Notes: generated from the sequence alone by a model not told the origin. A stretch of 64,000 nucleotides of DNA from CAG-791 sp963650385 (GCA_963650385.1 CAVJLL010000003.1:1-64000), one strand, 5' to 3'; numbered from the stretch's first letter, positions 24,451 to 33,783 are shown. A program made the numbers and translations.

Positions 24451-27400
24451 TCATCGAAGGAATCTGCTGAATTCCACCAGAAATTCCTCGGTTTTAGCCA
24501 GAAGCTCCGCCTCATCACGGATGGTTACGCCGCTGACCGCGTAGCGATATTCAAAGAACGGCTGTCCCTTGCGTTCGCCCTTCGGAGCCCCCTTCGGTGA
24601 GAAGGTCAGCTTTCCTTTCCTGCTGGCAAGGAAGGTGGGAATACTGGCTACCGAAATGCCGGCATCCGGTGTCAGCGTGAAGCGAATGGTCCCATCACCG
24701 CCTGCAATCTCAGCGATGTCAAGCTTTTCGGCAACGCTTCGGATGAGCGCAACACGCAGAAGGTTTTCTGCCGGCGCCGGAATTTTCTCTCCGAAGCGGT
24801 CGCGCAGCTCATCCCGGATGTCCTCACAGTCCTCCAGCGACGCTACAGCCGCAATCTTCTTATAAATATCCAGCTTCTGTGCCTCGTTCAGAATGTAGCT
24901 GCCCGGAATGAATGCATCGGCGGAAAGGTTCACGACAACGTTCCGCTCTTCCTGTACAGGAAGGCCCTTTGCCTCCTTCACGGCTGTGTCCAGCATTTTG
25001 CAGTAAAGATCATAGCCAACCGCCGCCATATGACCGTGCTGCGCCTTTCCGAGAACCGCTCCTGCTCCGCGGATTTCCAGATCCCGCATGGCGATGCGGA
25101 AGCCGCTGCCAAGATCCGTAAATTCACGGATGGCAGCAAGGCGCTTCTGTGCCTCCTCGCGCAGGAGCTTGTCCTTTTTGTACATTAAAAAGGCATATGC
25201 CGTCCGGCTCGAACGACCGACGCGCCCCCGCAGCTGGTAGAGCTGTGACAGCCCCATGCGGTCCGAATCATGGATGATGATCGTATTGACATTGGAAATA
25301 TCCAACCCGGTTTCAATAATTGTTGTCGAAACCAGCACGTCCACCTGACCGCTGATGAAGTCGTACATAATCTTCTCCAGCTCCTGCTCATTCATCTGTC
25401 CGTGTGCGAAGCCGATTCTGGCCTCCGGAATCAGCTGCTGCAGTCTGGCCGCTGCCTCTGCGATGTCATTCACGCGGTTGTACACGTAGTACACCTGTCC
25501 GCCGCGGGAGAGCTCCCGCAGCACAGCCTCGCGTACCATTTCCTCGTTGTATTCCATGACATAGGTCTGAATGCTGACGCGGTCCTGCGGTGCCTCCTCC
25601 AGAACGCTCATATCACGGATGCCGATCATGCTCATGTGAAGCGTGCGGGGAATGGGGGTGGCGGAAAGCGTCAATACATCCACATTCTCCCGGAGCTTTT
25701 TTATTTTTTCCTTATGGGCAACGCCGAAGCGCTGCTCCTCATCAACCACCAGAAGGCCCAGGCTCTTGAATTTCACATCCTTGGACAGGAGCCGGTGCGT
25801 TCCGATCACGATGTCTACCCGTCCTGAAGCGATGCCGGCCAGGGTCTTCTTCTGTTCGGCAGCGGTGCGGAATCTGGAGAGCATCTCCACGCACACCGGA
25901 TATTCCTTCATGCGTTCCGTAAAGGTATTGAAGTGCTGCTGGGCCAGGATCGTCGTCGGCACCAGAACCGCGACCTGCATGCCGTCCTGTACCGCCTTGA
26001 AGGCCGCGCGGATGGCGATTTCCGTCTTGCCAAAGCCCACATCGCCGCAGATCAGGCGGTCCATGATCTTATCCGACTCCATGTCGCGCTTCGTATCCGC
26101 AATGGCGCTCAGCTGGTCCTGCGTCTCCTCGAAGGGGAACAGCTCCTCGAACTCCTTCTGCCATACCGTGTCCTTCTCGAAGGCATGTCCCTTCATTGCC
26201 TGACGTTTCGCATAGAGCTGCACCAGGTCTGCGGCCACCTCCTCAACAGCGCCCTTCACCTTATTGCGGGTGGCGGTCCATTCCTGCGTGCCGAGCTTGT
26301 TGAGCTTGGGCTTCGCCGCCTCCTGGGAGGCATATTTCTGCAATACCTTCAGCTCACCCGGCAGAATATAGAGAGTTCCGCCTCCGCCGTACTCAATCTT
26401 GATGTAGTCCTTGGCAATGCCGTCGACCTCGATCTTCTCCACTCCGCGGTAAATACCGATGCCGTGGTCCTCATGCACCACGTAATCTCCTGCCTTCAGC
26501 TGTGCAAAATCACGGATCGACTCGCCCTCGTAGCGATGCTTTTTCGGCTTCTTCCGGATCCCGGCACCGAAAATATCGGTCTCCGCAATCACGATGAACT
26601 TCAGCTGCGGGTATTCAAAGCCGTGTGCGATGCTCCCGTAGTAGGTCATGATCTCACCCGGCTCCAGCACGCGGTCCGGATTCTCACTGTAGAAGCTGGT
26701 CAGGCCCTTCGCCGTCAGATCCGCCGCCAGGCGCTTTGCACGCGTCCGGGAGGCCGAAATAATGATGCAGCGGTACTTCTGCAGCCGGTACTTGCGGAGG
26801 TCCTCCGTCAGCGCGTCAAAGCTCTTGTTGTACGCCGCCACGCTTCTGGCGTGCACCGATACAATGCACTCCGGCAGCAGCCGGGAATCTCCCGATGCGA
26901 GCTCCGTCAGCCCGAGACACCGGTAGTCCTTCATCTTCGCTTCGATGACCTCGGCGCTGGAGAGCAGCTCCATCTGGCCGGGAAGGACATATCCCTTTTC
27001 GCTCCGGCTGATCATGCTCTCGCGAAACTCGAGTTCAACCGCGTCCGCTTCCTCCCGGATGTGCGCGGGCTCATCGAGAAAGACCATGGCCTGATCCTTC
27101 GGAAACAGCTCCAGAAAGCTGTCCGTCTGCGGGTAAAAATAATGAATATACCCTTCCAGTCCCGTATAGTCCTGCAGCTCTTCTGCCCGCTCCAGTGCGG
27201 ATTCTGTTTCCTGGGACAGGCGGTGTGCCGCCTCCATTCTGCCCTGATCCCGGAGCGTGCGGACCGTCTCCTCCTGCTCCGTGCGGATTCTGGCCAGCCC
27301 GTCCCGGCGCCGCGCATCCGATACGACAAGCTCTGCCGCCGGATAAATCCGCACCGACTCCAGCTGTTCAATGGAGCGCTGCGTCTCAAGATCAAAGCTC

Positions 27401-28023
27401 CGGATGGAATCGATCTCATCATCAAAGAACTCCAGGCGGCAGGGGTTCTCCTCCGTCAGGTCAAAGATGTCAACAATGTCGCCGCGAATGGAAAACTGTC
27501 CCGGCTCCTCCACCTGCACCGTCTTTTCGTAGCCCAGCTGCAGAAGCCTTTCGGAGAGCTGATCCAGATCAAAGCGCTGCCTTTTTTCCAACAGGAGAAC
27601 CGATGCCTGCAGCGTGCGAAGCGGCACCTGCGGCGTCATCAATGCCGCAAAGGTTGTAACAACCGTCGTCGGGCGCCCCTCCATAATCCTTCGAAGGCAC
27701 TGCATCCGCTCCTTTTCCAGAGCTTTGCCGCGCAGATCTGCCTGATAGAAAATCAGATCTCTTGCCGGAAAGATCACTGTGCTGCGGTCATAGAACAGAT
27801 ATTCACTCTGGATCTGCCGCACCCGTTTGTCGGAATACGTCAGAATCAGGCGAAAACGCGCATGCGGTGCCAAAACACGTTCCGCAGAAAGTGCATTGAT
27901 CAGATGAAGCTTCTGCGAGGGCACGCACCCGTCCGCCAGTGCTCTTGCTCCCGGCTCCTTTAATACATCCAGAAGCGTTTGATATTCCGCCGCCTCACGA
28001 AGCGGCTCTGTTAATGTTCTCAT
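24451..28023 (-). CDS. mfd: Transcription-repair coupling factor
   Basis: Removes stalled RNA polymerase and recruits UvrA to lesions. 1190 aa, full length. UvrB-like N-terminal modules are followed by an RNA-polymerase-interaction domain (GDYVVHEDHGIGIYRG) and a RecG-like translocase with Walker A GDVGFGKTEIA, DEEQ box VVDEEQRFGV, motif III LTLSATPIPRTL and the QLRGRVGRS region, then the C-terminal TRCF domain. It starts 68 nt after pth, a common pairing in Bacillota. Confidence 0.97.
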   Translation of the reverse strand: MRTLTEPLREAAEYQTLLDVLKEPGARALADGCVPSQKLHLINALSAERVLAPHARFRLILTYSDKRVRQIQSEYLFYDRSTVIFPARDLIFYQADLRGKALEKERMQCLRRIMEGRPTTVVTTFAALMTPQVPLRTLQASVLLLEKRQRFDLDQLSERLLQLGYEKTVQVEEPGQFSIRGDIVDIFDLTEENPCRLEFFDDEIDSIRSFDLETQRSIEQLESVRIYPAAELVVSDARRRDGLARIRTEQEETVRTLRDQGRMEAAHRLSQETESALERAEELQDYTGLEGYIHYFYPQTDSFLELFPKDQAMVFLDEPAHIREEADAVELEFRESMISRSEKGYVLPGQMELLSSAEVIEAKMKDYRCLGLTELASGDSRLLPECIVSVHARSVAAYNKSFDALTEDLRKYRLQKYRCIIISASRTRAKRLAADLTAKGLTSFYSENPDRVLEPGEIMTYYGSIAHGFEYPQLKFIVIAETDIFGAGIRKKPKKHRYEGESIRDFAQLKAGDYVVHEDHGIGIYRGVEKIEVDGIAKDYIKIEYGGGGTLYILPGELKVLQKYASQEAAKPKLNKLGTQEWTATRNKVKGAVEEVAADLVQLYAKRQAMKGHAFEKDTVWQKEFEELFPFEETQDQLSAIADTKRDMESDKIMDRLICGDVGFGKTEIAIRAAFKAVQDGMQVAVLVPTTILAQQHFNTFTERMKEYPVCVEMLSRFRTAAEQKKTLAGIASGRVDIVIGTHRLLSKDVKFKSLGLLVVDEEQRFGVAHKEKIKKLRENVDVLTLSATPIPRTLHMSMIGIRDMSVLEEAPQDRVSIQTYVMEYNEEMVREAVLRELSRGGQVYYVYNRVNDIAEAAARLQQLIPEARIGFAHGQMNEQELEKIMYDFISGQVDVLVSTTIIETGLDISNVNTIIIHDSDRMGLSQLYQLRGRVGRSSRTAYAFLMYKKDKLLREEAQKRLAAIREFTDLGSGFRIAMRDLEIRGAGAVLGKAQHGHMAAVGYDLYCKMLDTAVKEAKGLPVQEERNVVVNLSADAFIPGSYILNEAQKLDIYKKIAAVASLEDCEDIRDELRDRFGEKIPAPAENLLRVALIRSVAEKLDIAEIAGGDGTIRFTLTPDAGISVASIPTFLASRKGKLTFSPKGAPKGERKGQPFFEYRYAVSGVTIRDEAELLAKTEEFLVEFSRFLR

Positions 28024-28091
28024 TGACCCTTTGCCCCTGACTGATACCGGACTGCTGCGCGCTGTGCTCCCGCAATCCCGGTATTTCGGTC

Positions 28092-28670
28092 TTATTTGTT
28101 ATACTGGTTCATTGCCTTCTGAATGCCGTCCCTTAAGATGGCTTCGACGGCATCTGCCGCCTTTTGCTCGGCGATGCGGATGTTCTCCGCATCTTCCCCC
28201 TTCGGATGCCCCAGCACATGATCCGCCAGATTGTACTGCGGATTCGGTTTGGCTCCGACGCCGATCCGCACGCGGTAAAAATTACCGTCCCCCACATGCT
28301 GGATGATGTTCTTCAGACCGTTGTGTCCTCCGGCACTTCCCTTCTGACGAAGCCGTATACGCCCCGGTTCCAGATCAATGTCGTCCGAAATGACAATCAG
28401 ATGGGTGGCCGGATCGATTTTGTAGTAATCAATTCCCTCCCGCACGGCTTCGCCTGAAAGGTTCATATAGGTCATCGGCTTCATGATGACCACCTTTGCA
28501 TCCCCGATTTTCCCCTTTCCTACCAGCGACTTTTTAAAGCGCGCGGGTCCGTCAATGTGCCACGTATCGATCAGAAGATCCGCTGCCGCGAAGCCGACAT
28601 TATGCCGGGTTCCGTCATATTCCCTGCCCGGATTCCCAAGTCCAACGATCAAATACCACTCCTGCTCCAC
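28092..28670 (-). CDS. pth: Peptidyl-tRNA hydrolase
   Basis: Recycles peptidyl-tRNAs dropped by the ribosome. 192 aa, full length. The active-site blocks are LIVGLGNPGREYDGTRHNVGF (catalytic His), PMTYMNLSG and VISDDIDLEPGRIRLR (Asp), with GSAGGHNGLKNI. The start codon is GTG, with AAAGGAG 7 nt upstream. It is followed by mfd after 68 nt. Confidence 0.96.
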   Translation of the reverse strand: MEQEWYLIVGLGNPGREYDGTRHNVGFAAADLLIDTWHIDGPARFKKSLVGKGKIGDAKVVIMKPMTYMNLSGEAVREGIDYYKIDPATHLIVISDDIDLEPGRIRLRQKGSAGGHNGLKNIIQHVGDGNFYRVRIGVGAKPNPQYNLADHVLGHPKGEDAENIRIAEQKAADAVEAILRDGIQKAMNQYNK

Positions 28671-28906
28671 TGCGTCTCTCCTTTCACACCTGGTAATTAT
28701 TCAGAGCCCTTTTCGCAAAATCGCTGCTGTGCAGCATTCCTTATGCACATGCAGCGCTCTCGCCACAATGCAGTAGCATACCACAGAAGTCCGGCATATC
28801 GATACCCATCCGGTTTCATCAAAAATATGACCGCGGCCATCCATTTCACACGGAAATACAGCAGATGCTGAACCGTTAAAAACGTGCGCCGCCAGGCGTA
28901 CTACAC
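28671..28906. other. Gap between pth and spoVG without a visible gene
   Basis: About 235 bases, moderately AT-rich. Short open frames cross it but none has a ribosome site or recognisable product. It must contain the pth promoter, which I cannot place with confidence. Confidence 0.5.
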
Positions 28907-28938
28907 AAAAGGCAGCAGAAGCCCCCGCTCCTGCTGCC
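28907..28938 (-). terminator. Terminator of the glgC-glgD-spoVG run
   Basis: On the minus strand GGCAGCAG and CTGCTGCC pair around a GC-rich loop and are followed by TTTTGTGT, a good rho-independent terminator after spoVG. Confidence 0.85.
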
Positions 28939-28974
28939 AAAAAGTTTTCCTTTTCCCATTATTGCCGCAATGGT

Positions 28975-29271
28975 TCATGCCAATACGGTCGTTTCGTCCA
29001 TGGCCTTATCCCAGGCCGCCACACACTCCTGATACTTCGTCAGGATGGCATCTTCCACCAGCTTTCTGGTCTGTGCGTTGATCGGATGGGCCACATCACG
29101 ATACTCACCCTCTGCTGTGCGCTTGCTGGGCATTGCAATAAACAAGCCTTTTTCCCCTTCAATTACTTTTATGTCATGTACCACAAATTCGCTGTCGAGT
29201 GTAATTGAAACAACGGCCCGCATCTTGCCGGATTGTGCAATTCTGCGTACTCGAACATCCGTAATCTTCAT
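28975..29271 (-). CDS. spoVG: Septation/RNA-binding regulator SpoVG
   Basis: 98 aa, the usual length, starting MKITDVRVRR and containing MRAVVSITLDSEFVVHDIKVIEG and the very conserved GLFIAMPSKR. SpoVG binds nucleic acid, influences septation at sporulation onset in Bacillus and acts as a pleiotropic regulator in other Bacillota. It starts 11 nt after glgD and ends at a clear terminator, so here it is cotranscribed with the glycogen genes. Confidence 0.95.
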   Translation of the reverse strand: MKITDVRVRRIAQSGKMRAVVSITLDSEFVVHDIKVIEGEKGLFIAMPSKRTAEGEYRDVAHPINAQTRKLVEDAILTKYQECVAAWDKAMDETTVLA

Positions 29272-29282
29272 AATTGTTCCTG

Positions 29283-30404
29283 CTACAGGCTGTAGCGCTC
29301 CCCCTTCTCTTCCACAACGATGCGGATTCCGTTTTCACCCTTGTAATATGCATTGGCCCGAATCGTGCTGCCGGATTCCACAATGCAGTTCTCGATGTAG
29401 GCATTGTCGCCGATGTAGACATCGTTGAGAATCAGTGAGTTGCGGATCACACAGTTGTTCCCGACATAGACCTGCTGGAACAGCACGGAGTCCTCAACGC
29501 TGCCGTTGACAATGCAGCCGCTCGAAAGAAGGCTGTTGCGTACGTCTACGCCCACATTGAACTTCGCCGGAGGAAGGTCTGCCACCTTTGAATTCACGCC
29601 CGGATATTCCCTGAAGAAGTAATTTCTCACCTCAGGCTTTAAGAAATCCATGTTCATGCGGAAGTAGTCGTCCACCGAAGCAATGTTCCTCCAGTAGGAG
29701 CTGATCTTATATCCGTAGATCCGCTTCACATCCTTGTAACGAATCAGAATGTCCTGTACAAGATCAAACCGGCCCTCTTCCTCGCTGCGTTCGAGAAGCT
29801 CAATCAGCGCGCGCCGCCGGATGACATAAATGCCGCAGGAGATGGTATTGGATCTGGCGACGATCGGCTTCTCCACGAACTCGGTGATGCGTCCGTCGCC
29901 GTCCATCGTCACGGTGCCGTAGCGTTCCACGCTGACATCCTCCGGCATGTCCTTGCAGACAACCGTGATATCCGCCCGCTTCGCCACATGGTATTCCAAC
30001 ACCTCGCCGTAATCCATTTTGTATACGCAGTCGCCGGATGCGATCACCACATACGGCTCGTGGGAGTTCTTCAGAAAGCTGATATTCTGTGCAATGGCAT
30101 CCGCTGTTCCGCGGTACCAGTTTCCGTTCTCACTGGTAAACGACGGCGTGAACAGGAACATTCCGCCCTGCTTGCGTCCGAAATCCCACCACTTGGAGGA
30201 GCTTAAATGCTCATTCAGACTCCGGGAATTGTACTGTGTCAGAACGGCCACCTTCTGAACCCGGGAATACTCCATGTTCGTCAATGCAAAATCGATACTG
30301 CGGAAGCTTCCTGCCACCGGCATCGCGCAGGCTGCCCGCTTCTGGGACAGCTCCTTCATGCGGTTGGAGCGTCCGCCCGCCAGAATGATTCCGATCGCTC
30401 TCAT
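29283..30404 (-). CDS. glgD: Glucose-1-phosphate adenylyltransferase, GlgD subunit
   Basis: 373 aa. It has the nucleotidyltransferase plus left-handed beta-helix plan of GlgC but with altered active-site residues: GGRSNRMKELSQKRAACAMP replaces GGRGSRLGILTSKMAKPAVP, so the lysine before PAVP is lost, and GDCVYKMD replaces GDHIYKMD. In Bacillota GlgD is the partner that makes GlgC fully active in a heterotetramer. Its ATG overlaps the glgC stop by 4 bp (ATGA), so expression is translationally coupled. Confidence 0.93.
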   Translation of the reverse strand: MRAIGIILAGGRSNRMKELSQKRAACAMPVAGSFRSIDFALTNMEYSRVQKVAVLTQYNSRSLNEHLSSSKWWDFGRKQGGMFLFTPSFTSENGNWYRGTADAIAQNISFLKNSHEPYVVIASGDCVYKMDYGEVLEYHVAKRADITVVCKDMPEDVSVERYGTVTMDGDGRITEFVEKPIVARSNTISCGIYVIRRRALIELLERSEEEGRFDLVQDILIRYKDVKRIYGYKISSYWRNIASVDDYFRMNMDFLKPEVRNYFFREYPGVNSKVADLPPAKFNVGVDVRNSLLSSGCIVNGSVEDSVLFQQVYVGNNCVIRNSLILNDVYIGDNAYIENCIVESGSTIRANAYYKGENGIRIVVEEKGERYSL

Positions 30405-31675
30405 AATGCGCTTCCCTCCTTGTTCAGTGTCCGGCCGCTTTCCAGTCTGCCCTGCGGATAATCCTCCGCGGCTGTCCTGCCGTTCACCATTGCATTCTTT
30501 CCGATGGAAACGCCGGCCGGTACCTCTGTATCCTCTGCAATGACCGTAAGGCCGCTGCAGTAGATATCCGGATTCGTTTCGTTAGGGACCTCTTCTCCCT
30601 CTCCGATTACCACATTCTCTCCGATGTGCGCCCGCTCAGCCACAATGGCCTTCTCCAGGCGGCATCCGGCATCAATTCTGGCACCGTTCATAATGATGGA
30701 ATCGCGGATCACCGCGCCTTCGCCGATGACAACATCACTGCCGATCACGGACTGCTCCACGTGACCGTAAATCTCACTGCCGTCTCCCACAATCGAACGC
30801 AGCACCTTGCTCGAAGGGCCGTAATACTGCGGCGGCAGCGACTCTACATTGGTATAGATTTTCCAGTATTCCTCATACAGGTTGAATTCCGGAACAATAT
30901 CAATGAGCTGCATGTTCGCTTCCCAGTAGGAAGTCAGCGTGCCTACGTCCTTCCAGTAGCCGTTAAACTCATAGGCGAACAGGCGCTCTCCCTTGTCCCT
31001 GCAGTAAGGAATGATGTGCTTGCCGAAATCAAGTCCGGGGGTATCCTTATTGGTCTCCAGTGCCTCCCGGAACGCTTCCCAGGAGAAAATATAAATGCCC
31101 ATGGACGCCAGATTGCTGCGGGGCTTGGCCGGTTTCTCCTCAAAATCCGTAATCTGCCGCTTTTCATCCGTAATCATGATGCCGAAGCGCTTGGCTTCCT
31201 CCATCGGAACCGGCATAACCGCGATGGTTACATCCGCATTATTCTCCTTATGAAAATCCAGCATGGATTCATAATCCATCTTGTAGATGTGATCGCCGGA
31301 AAGGATCAGCACATAGTCCGGATGATAATTCTCCATGTAGCTCATATTCTGATAAATGGCATTGGCGGTTCCGGTATACCACTCTGTTCCTGCGATCTTC
31401 TCGTAGGGCGGAAGCACGGACACGCCGCCCGCCAGCTTATCCAGATCCCACGGAATGCCGATTCCGATGTGTGTGTTCAGCTTCAGCGGCATATACTGTG
31501 TCAGTACGCCCACTGTGTCCACACCGGAATTAATGCAGTTGCTCAAGGGAAAATCGATGATTCGATATTTACCCCCAAAGGGAACGGCCGGCTTTGCCAT
31601 TTTGGATGTCAGAATACCAAGGCGGCTGCCGCGGCCTCCTGCCAGCAGCATCGCTATCATTTCCTTCTTGATCAT
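30401..31675 (-). CDS. glgC: Glucose-1-phosphate adenylyltransferase, catalytic subunit
   Basis: Makes ADP-glucose from glucose 1-phosphate and ATP, the committed step of glycogen synthesis. 424 aa from the ATG at 31675 with GAGGTG 6 nt upstream; an in-frame GTG three codons earlier is less likely. Motifs are LLAGGRGSRLGILTSKMAKP, LSGDHIYKMDY (metal Asp), ITDFEEKPAKP and a C-terminal beta-helix. No glgA or glgB is in the window; glgP lies 13 kb away. Confidence 0.95.
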   Translation of the reverse strand: MIKKEMIAMLLAGGRGSRLGILTSKMAKPAVPFGGKYRIIDFPLSNCINSGVDTVGVLTQYMPLKLNTHIGIGIPWDLDKLAGGVSVLPPYEKIAGTEWYTGTANAIYQNMSYMENYHPDYVLILSGDHIYKMDYESMLDFHKENNADVTIAVMPVPMEEAKRFGIMITDEKRQITDFEEKPAKPRSNLASMGIYIFSWEAFREALETNKDTPGLDFGKHIIPYCRDKGERLFAYEFNGYWKDVGTLTSYWEANMQLIDIVPEFNLYEEYWKIYTNVESLPPQYYGPSSKVLRSIVGDGSEIYGHVEQSVIGSDVVIGEGAVIRDSIIMNGARIDAGCRLEKAIVAERAHIGENVVIGEGEEVPNETNPDIYCSGLTVIAEDTEVPAGVSIGKNAMVNGRTAAEDYPQGRLESGRTLNKEGSAL

Positions 31676-31684
31676 CACGATCAC

Positions 31685-31907
31685 CTCTGTGCTGTCTGTA
31701 TTTGCCGTTGGGTTCCTTCCCCATCAGCCAGTTCAGTATAGCACAGCGGATGATAGAATAAAAGGGAATTCCGGCGCGTCCTTGTGCTTAATATCCAAGT
31801 TTTGTGTTTCTTTAATCTCTTATTTTGTACAGTATTATTCCAACATCGTTATTCCCCGCCACCGGCAGCAGACATTTGTTACAGATCCTTCATCATGCCG
31901 GCGAGAT
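31685..31907. promoter_or_regulatory. Divergent intergenic region glgC / murC
   Basis: AT-rich. A possible glgC -10 box is TATACT on the minus strand (31735-31740), but its -35 match is poor. No gene is visible in it. Confidence 0.35.
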
Positions 31908-31936
31908 TTGCAGTTGGGTTCTGCGTCTTCTATAAT
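31908..31936 (+). promoter_or_regulatory. Promoter of murC
   Basis: TTGCAG (31908-31913) and a perfect TATAAT (31931-31936) are 17 nt apart, 27 nt before the murC start codon. Confidence 0.8.
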
Positions 31937-31963
31937 AAAAGAAAAAATTCGAAAGGACATCCT

Positions 31964-33367
31964 ATGTATCAGGTTGATTTTACACATCCGATTTCGGTCT
32001 TTTTCTGCGGAATCGGCGGTATTTCCATGAGCGGACTTGCAGAGATTCTGGCGAGCCGCGGATTTTCGGTTTCCGGGTCTGACCGCAGCTCCTCTCCGAT
32101 TACAAAGGAGTTGGAGGGCCACGGCATTCATGTGTGCATCGGTCAGAAGGCAGAGAACATCACGCCGGATCTCGACCTTGTGATCTTTACGGCCGCGATC
32201 CATCCCGATAATCCCGAATATCAGAAGACGCTGGCTCTGGGCATTCCGCATCTTACAAGAGCCGAGCTTCTCGGAGAGATCATGCGCAACTACGGCTGTC
32301 CGGTTGCCATTGCCGGCACCCACGGCAAGACGACCACCACCTCGATGATCTCTGAAATTCTCCTGTCGGCGGATGATGATCCGACGATTTCTGTCGGCGG
32401 AATTCTAAAGTCCATCGGCGGAAACGTACGCGTAGGGCATTCGGATTATTTTGTTGCAGAAGCCTGCGAATACACCAACAGCTTTCTGTCGCTGTTCCCG
32501 AAGATCGGTATTATTCTGGACATTGATGCCGATCACCTGGACTTCTTCAAGGACCTTGCAGACATTCGCCGCTCCTTCCGCAAATTCGCCGAGCTGATTC
32601 CAGCGGACGGCACGCTGATCATAAACAGCGACATTGAGAATTACAAGGAGCTGACCGAGGGACTTTCCTGTCACATTGTCACCTTCGGCAGTGACAGAAA
32701 CCGCAGCGATTATTACCCAGTCAACATTCATTATGATGAAGCGGCACGGGCATCCTTTACCTGCTGCCGGCACATTAAAACCGGCGGACACACACAGCTG
32801 ATTACTCTCGGCGTCCCCGGCGAGCACAACGTGTACAATTCCCTGGCCGCCATTGCCGCCGCAGACCTCATCGGTGCAGACCGCAGCCGCACGGCCGAGG
32901 CGCTTGCCTCCTTTGCCGGAACGGATCGGCGCTTTGAGTACAAGGGAACGATGGACGGCGTCACGATCATCGACGATTATGCACACCATCCTACGGAGAT
33001 CCGCGCCACGCTTACGGCTGCCTCCAATATTGCACACGAGCGCATCGTCTGCATTTTCCAGCCGCACACCTACACCAGAACAAAGGCACTGATGGATGAT
33101 TTTGCAAGTGCTCTTTCGCTTGCCGATATTGTAATCCTCGCCGACATTTATGCGGCCAGAGAAACCGATACTCTCGGCATCAGCTCGCAGACACTGGCCG
33201 ATAAAATCCGTGCTCTCGGCAAGGAGGATGTATTCTATTTTCCCGGTTTTGACGAAATCGAAAATTTTGTACGGAAAAATTGCCGAAAAGGCGATTTGTT
33301 GATAACCATGGGTGCCGGAAATGTCACAGATATAGGTCCCGCACTGCTTTCCTCATCCAGCTGCTGA
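31964..33367 (+). CDS. murC: UDP-N-acetylmuramate--L-alanine ligase
   Basis: Adds L-Ala to UDP-MurNAc, the first peptide step of peptidoglycan synthesis. 467 aa from the ATG at 31964, with GAAAGGA upstream and the promoter right before. Motifs are the Rossmann start FFCGIGGISMSGLAEIL, the ATP loop IAGTHGKTTTTSM, EACEYTNSFL, GEHNVYNSLAAIA and the C-terminal DDYAHHPTEIRATL. The upstream in-frame extension has no ribosome site and would precede the promoter. A terminator built from DnaA-box sequences follows 12 nt after the stop. Confidence 0.96.
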   Translation: MYQVDFTHPISVFFCGIGGISMSGLAEILASRGFSVSGSDRSSSPITKELEGHGIHVCIGQKAENITPDLDLVIFTAAIHPDNPEYQKTLALGIPHLTRAELLGEIMRNYGCPVAIAGTHGKTTTTSMISEILLSADDDPTISVGGILKSIGGNVRVGHSDYFVAEACEYTNSFLSLFPKIGIILDIDADHLDFFKDLADIRRSFRKFAELIPADGTLIINSDIENYKELTEGLSCHIVTFGSDRNRSDYYPVNIHYDEAARASFTCCRHIKTGGHTQLITLGVPGEHNVYNSLAAIAAADLIGADRSRTAEALASFAGTDRRFEYKGTMDGVTIIDDYAHHPTEIRATLTAASNIAHERIVCIFQPHTYTRTKALMDDFASALSLADIVILADIYAARETDTLGISSQTLADKIRALGKEDVFYFPGFDEIENFVRKNCRKGDLLITMGAGNVTDIGPALLSSSSC

Positions 33368-33370
33368 TAT

Positions 33371-33490
33371 TTATCCACGTTGTCCACATTCCTCTGCATC
33401 AAAGAGGGTGTGGACAACTTTTTTATATTTTGCGCCGCTCCGGCGGCTTATTCCCATTATCCACATTATCCACAAATTCTTTGTGGAAAT
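33371..33490 (+). promoter_or_regulatory. Cluster of DnaA boxes
   Basis: Five good matches to TTATNCACA lie within 104 bp: TTATCCACG (33371-33379), TTGTCCACA (33380-33388), its inverse TGTGGACAA (33409-33417), and two perfect head-to-tail TTATCCACA (33457-33465 and 33466-33474). A weak sixth, TGTGGAAAT, is at 33482-33490. An AT-rich stretch (TTTTTTATATTTT) sits between the two groups. The cluster lies upstream of the DnaD-like and DnaI-like genes. Confidence 0.75.
33379..33424 (+). terminator. Terminator of murC made from inverted DnaA boxes
   Basis: GTTGTCCACA (33379-33388) pairs with TGTGGACAAC (33409-33418), with inner CCTCT/AGAGG, followed by TTTTTTAT. It is a textbook rho-independent terminator directly after murC, and both arms are DnaA-box sequences. 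Confidence 0.85.
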
Positions 33491-33531
33491 GCGCCGCCGG
33501 ACACCCCGTTTTTTTCTGTTCAGTTTTACCA

Positions 33532-33560
33532 TTTTGAAGAAAAAGACGCGATGCTATACT
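33532..33560 (+). promoter_or_regulatory. Promoter of the DnaD-like gene
   Basis: TATACT at 33555-33560 has TTTTGA at 33532-33537 with a 17-nt spacer (or TTGAAG at 15 nt). It leaves a leader of about 215 nt before the ATG at 33784. The DnaA boxes end 40 bp upstream, where an activator or repressor could act. Confidence 0.55.
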
Positions 33561-33670
33561 CTCTCGTATCCAAAAACACAACTACTCGGAGCCCATTCGC
33601 AAAATCGACCATTTCGATCCGAAGGCGAGTGCGTGCGGTTTTCTGCCGTTTCGTCAGGCACTGCCTGCCG

Positions 33671-33708
33671 TCACAGGCGGCAGGCCTGCAGCCGGGCTGC
33701 GCCTGTGA
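33671..33708 (+). promoter_or_regulatory. Structured leader of the DnaD-like gene
   Basis: TCACAGGCG (33671-33679) and CGCCTGTGA (33700-33708) form a perfect 9-bp stem, and GCAGGCCTGC inside is itself palindromic. It lies in the long untranslated leader. I recognise no riboswitch class. Confidence 0.45.
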
Positions 33709-33783
33709 TCGGCGGTGCGTACAGCATTTTCTCTGCATGTGCACCGAGCACCGGCGCGATACAGACATGAGGGGGAACACAGC

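Noticed and set aside
33371..33490. Chromosomal replication origin (oriC)
   Set aside because: DnaA boxes and an AT-rich stretch are present, but dnaA, dnaN, rpmH or other origin neighbours are absent; regulation of the loader operon is simpler.
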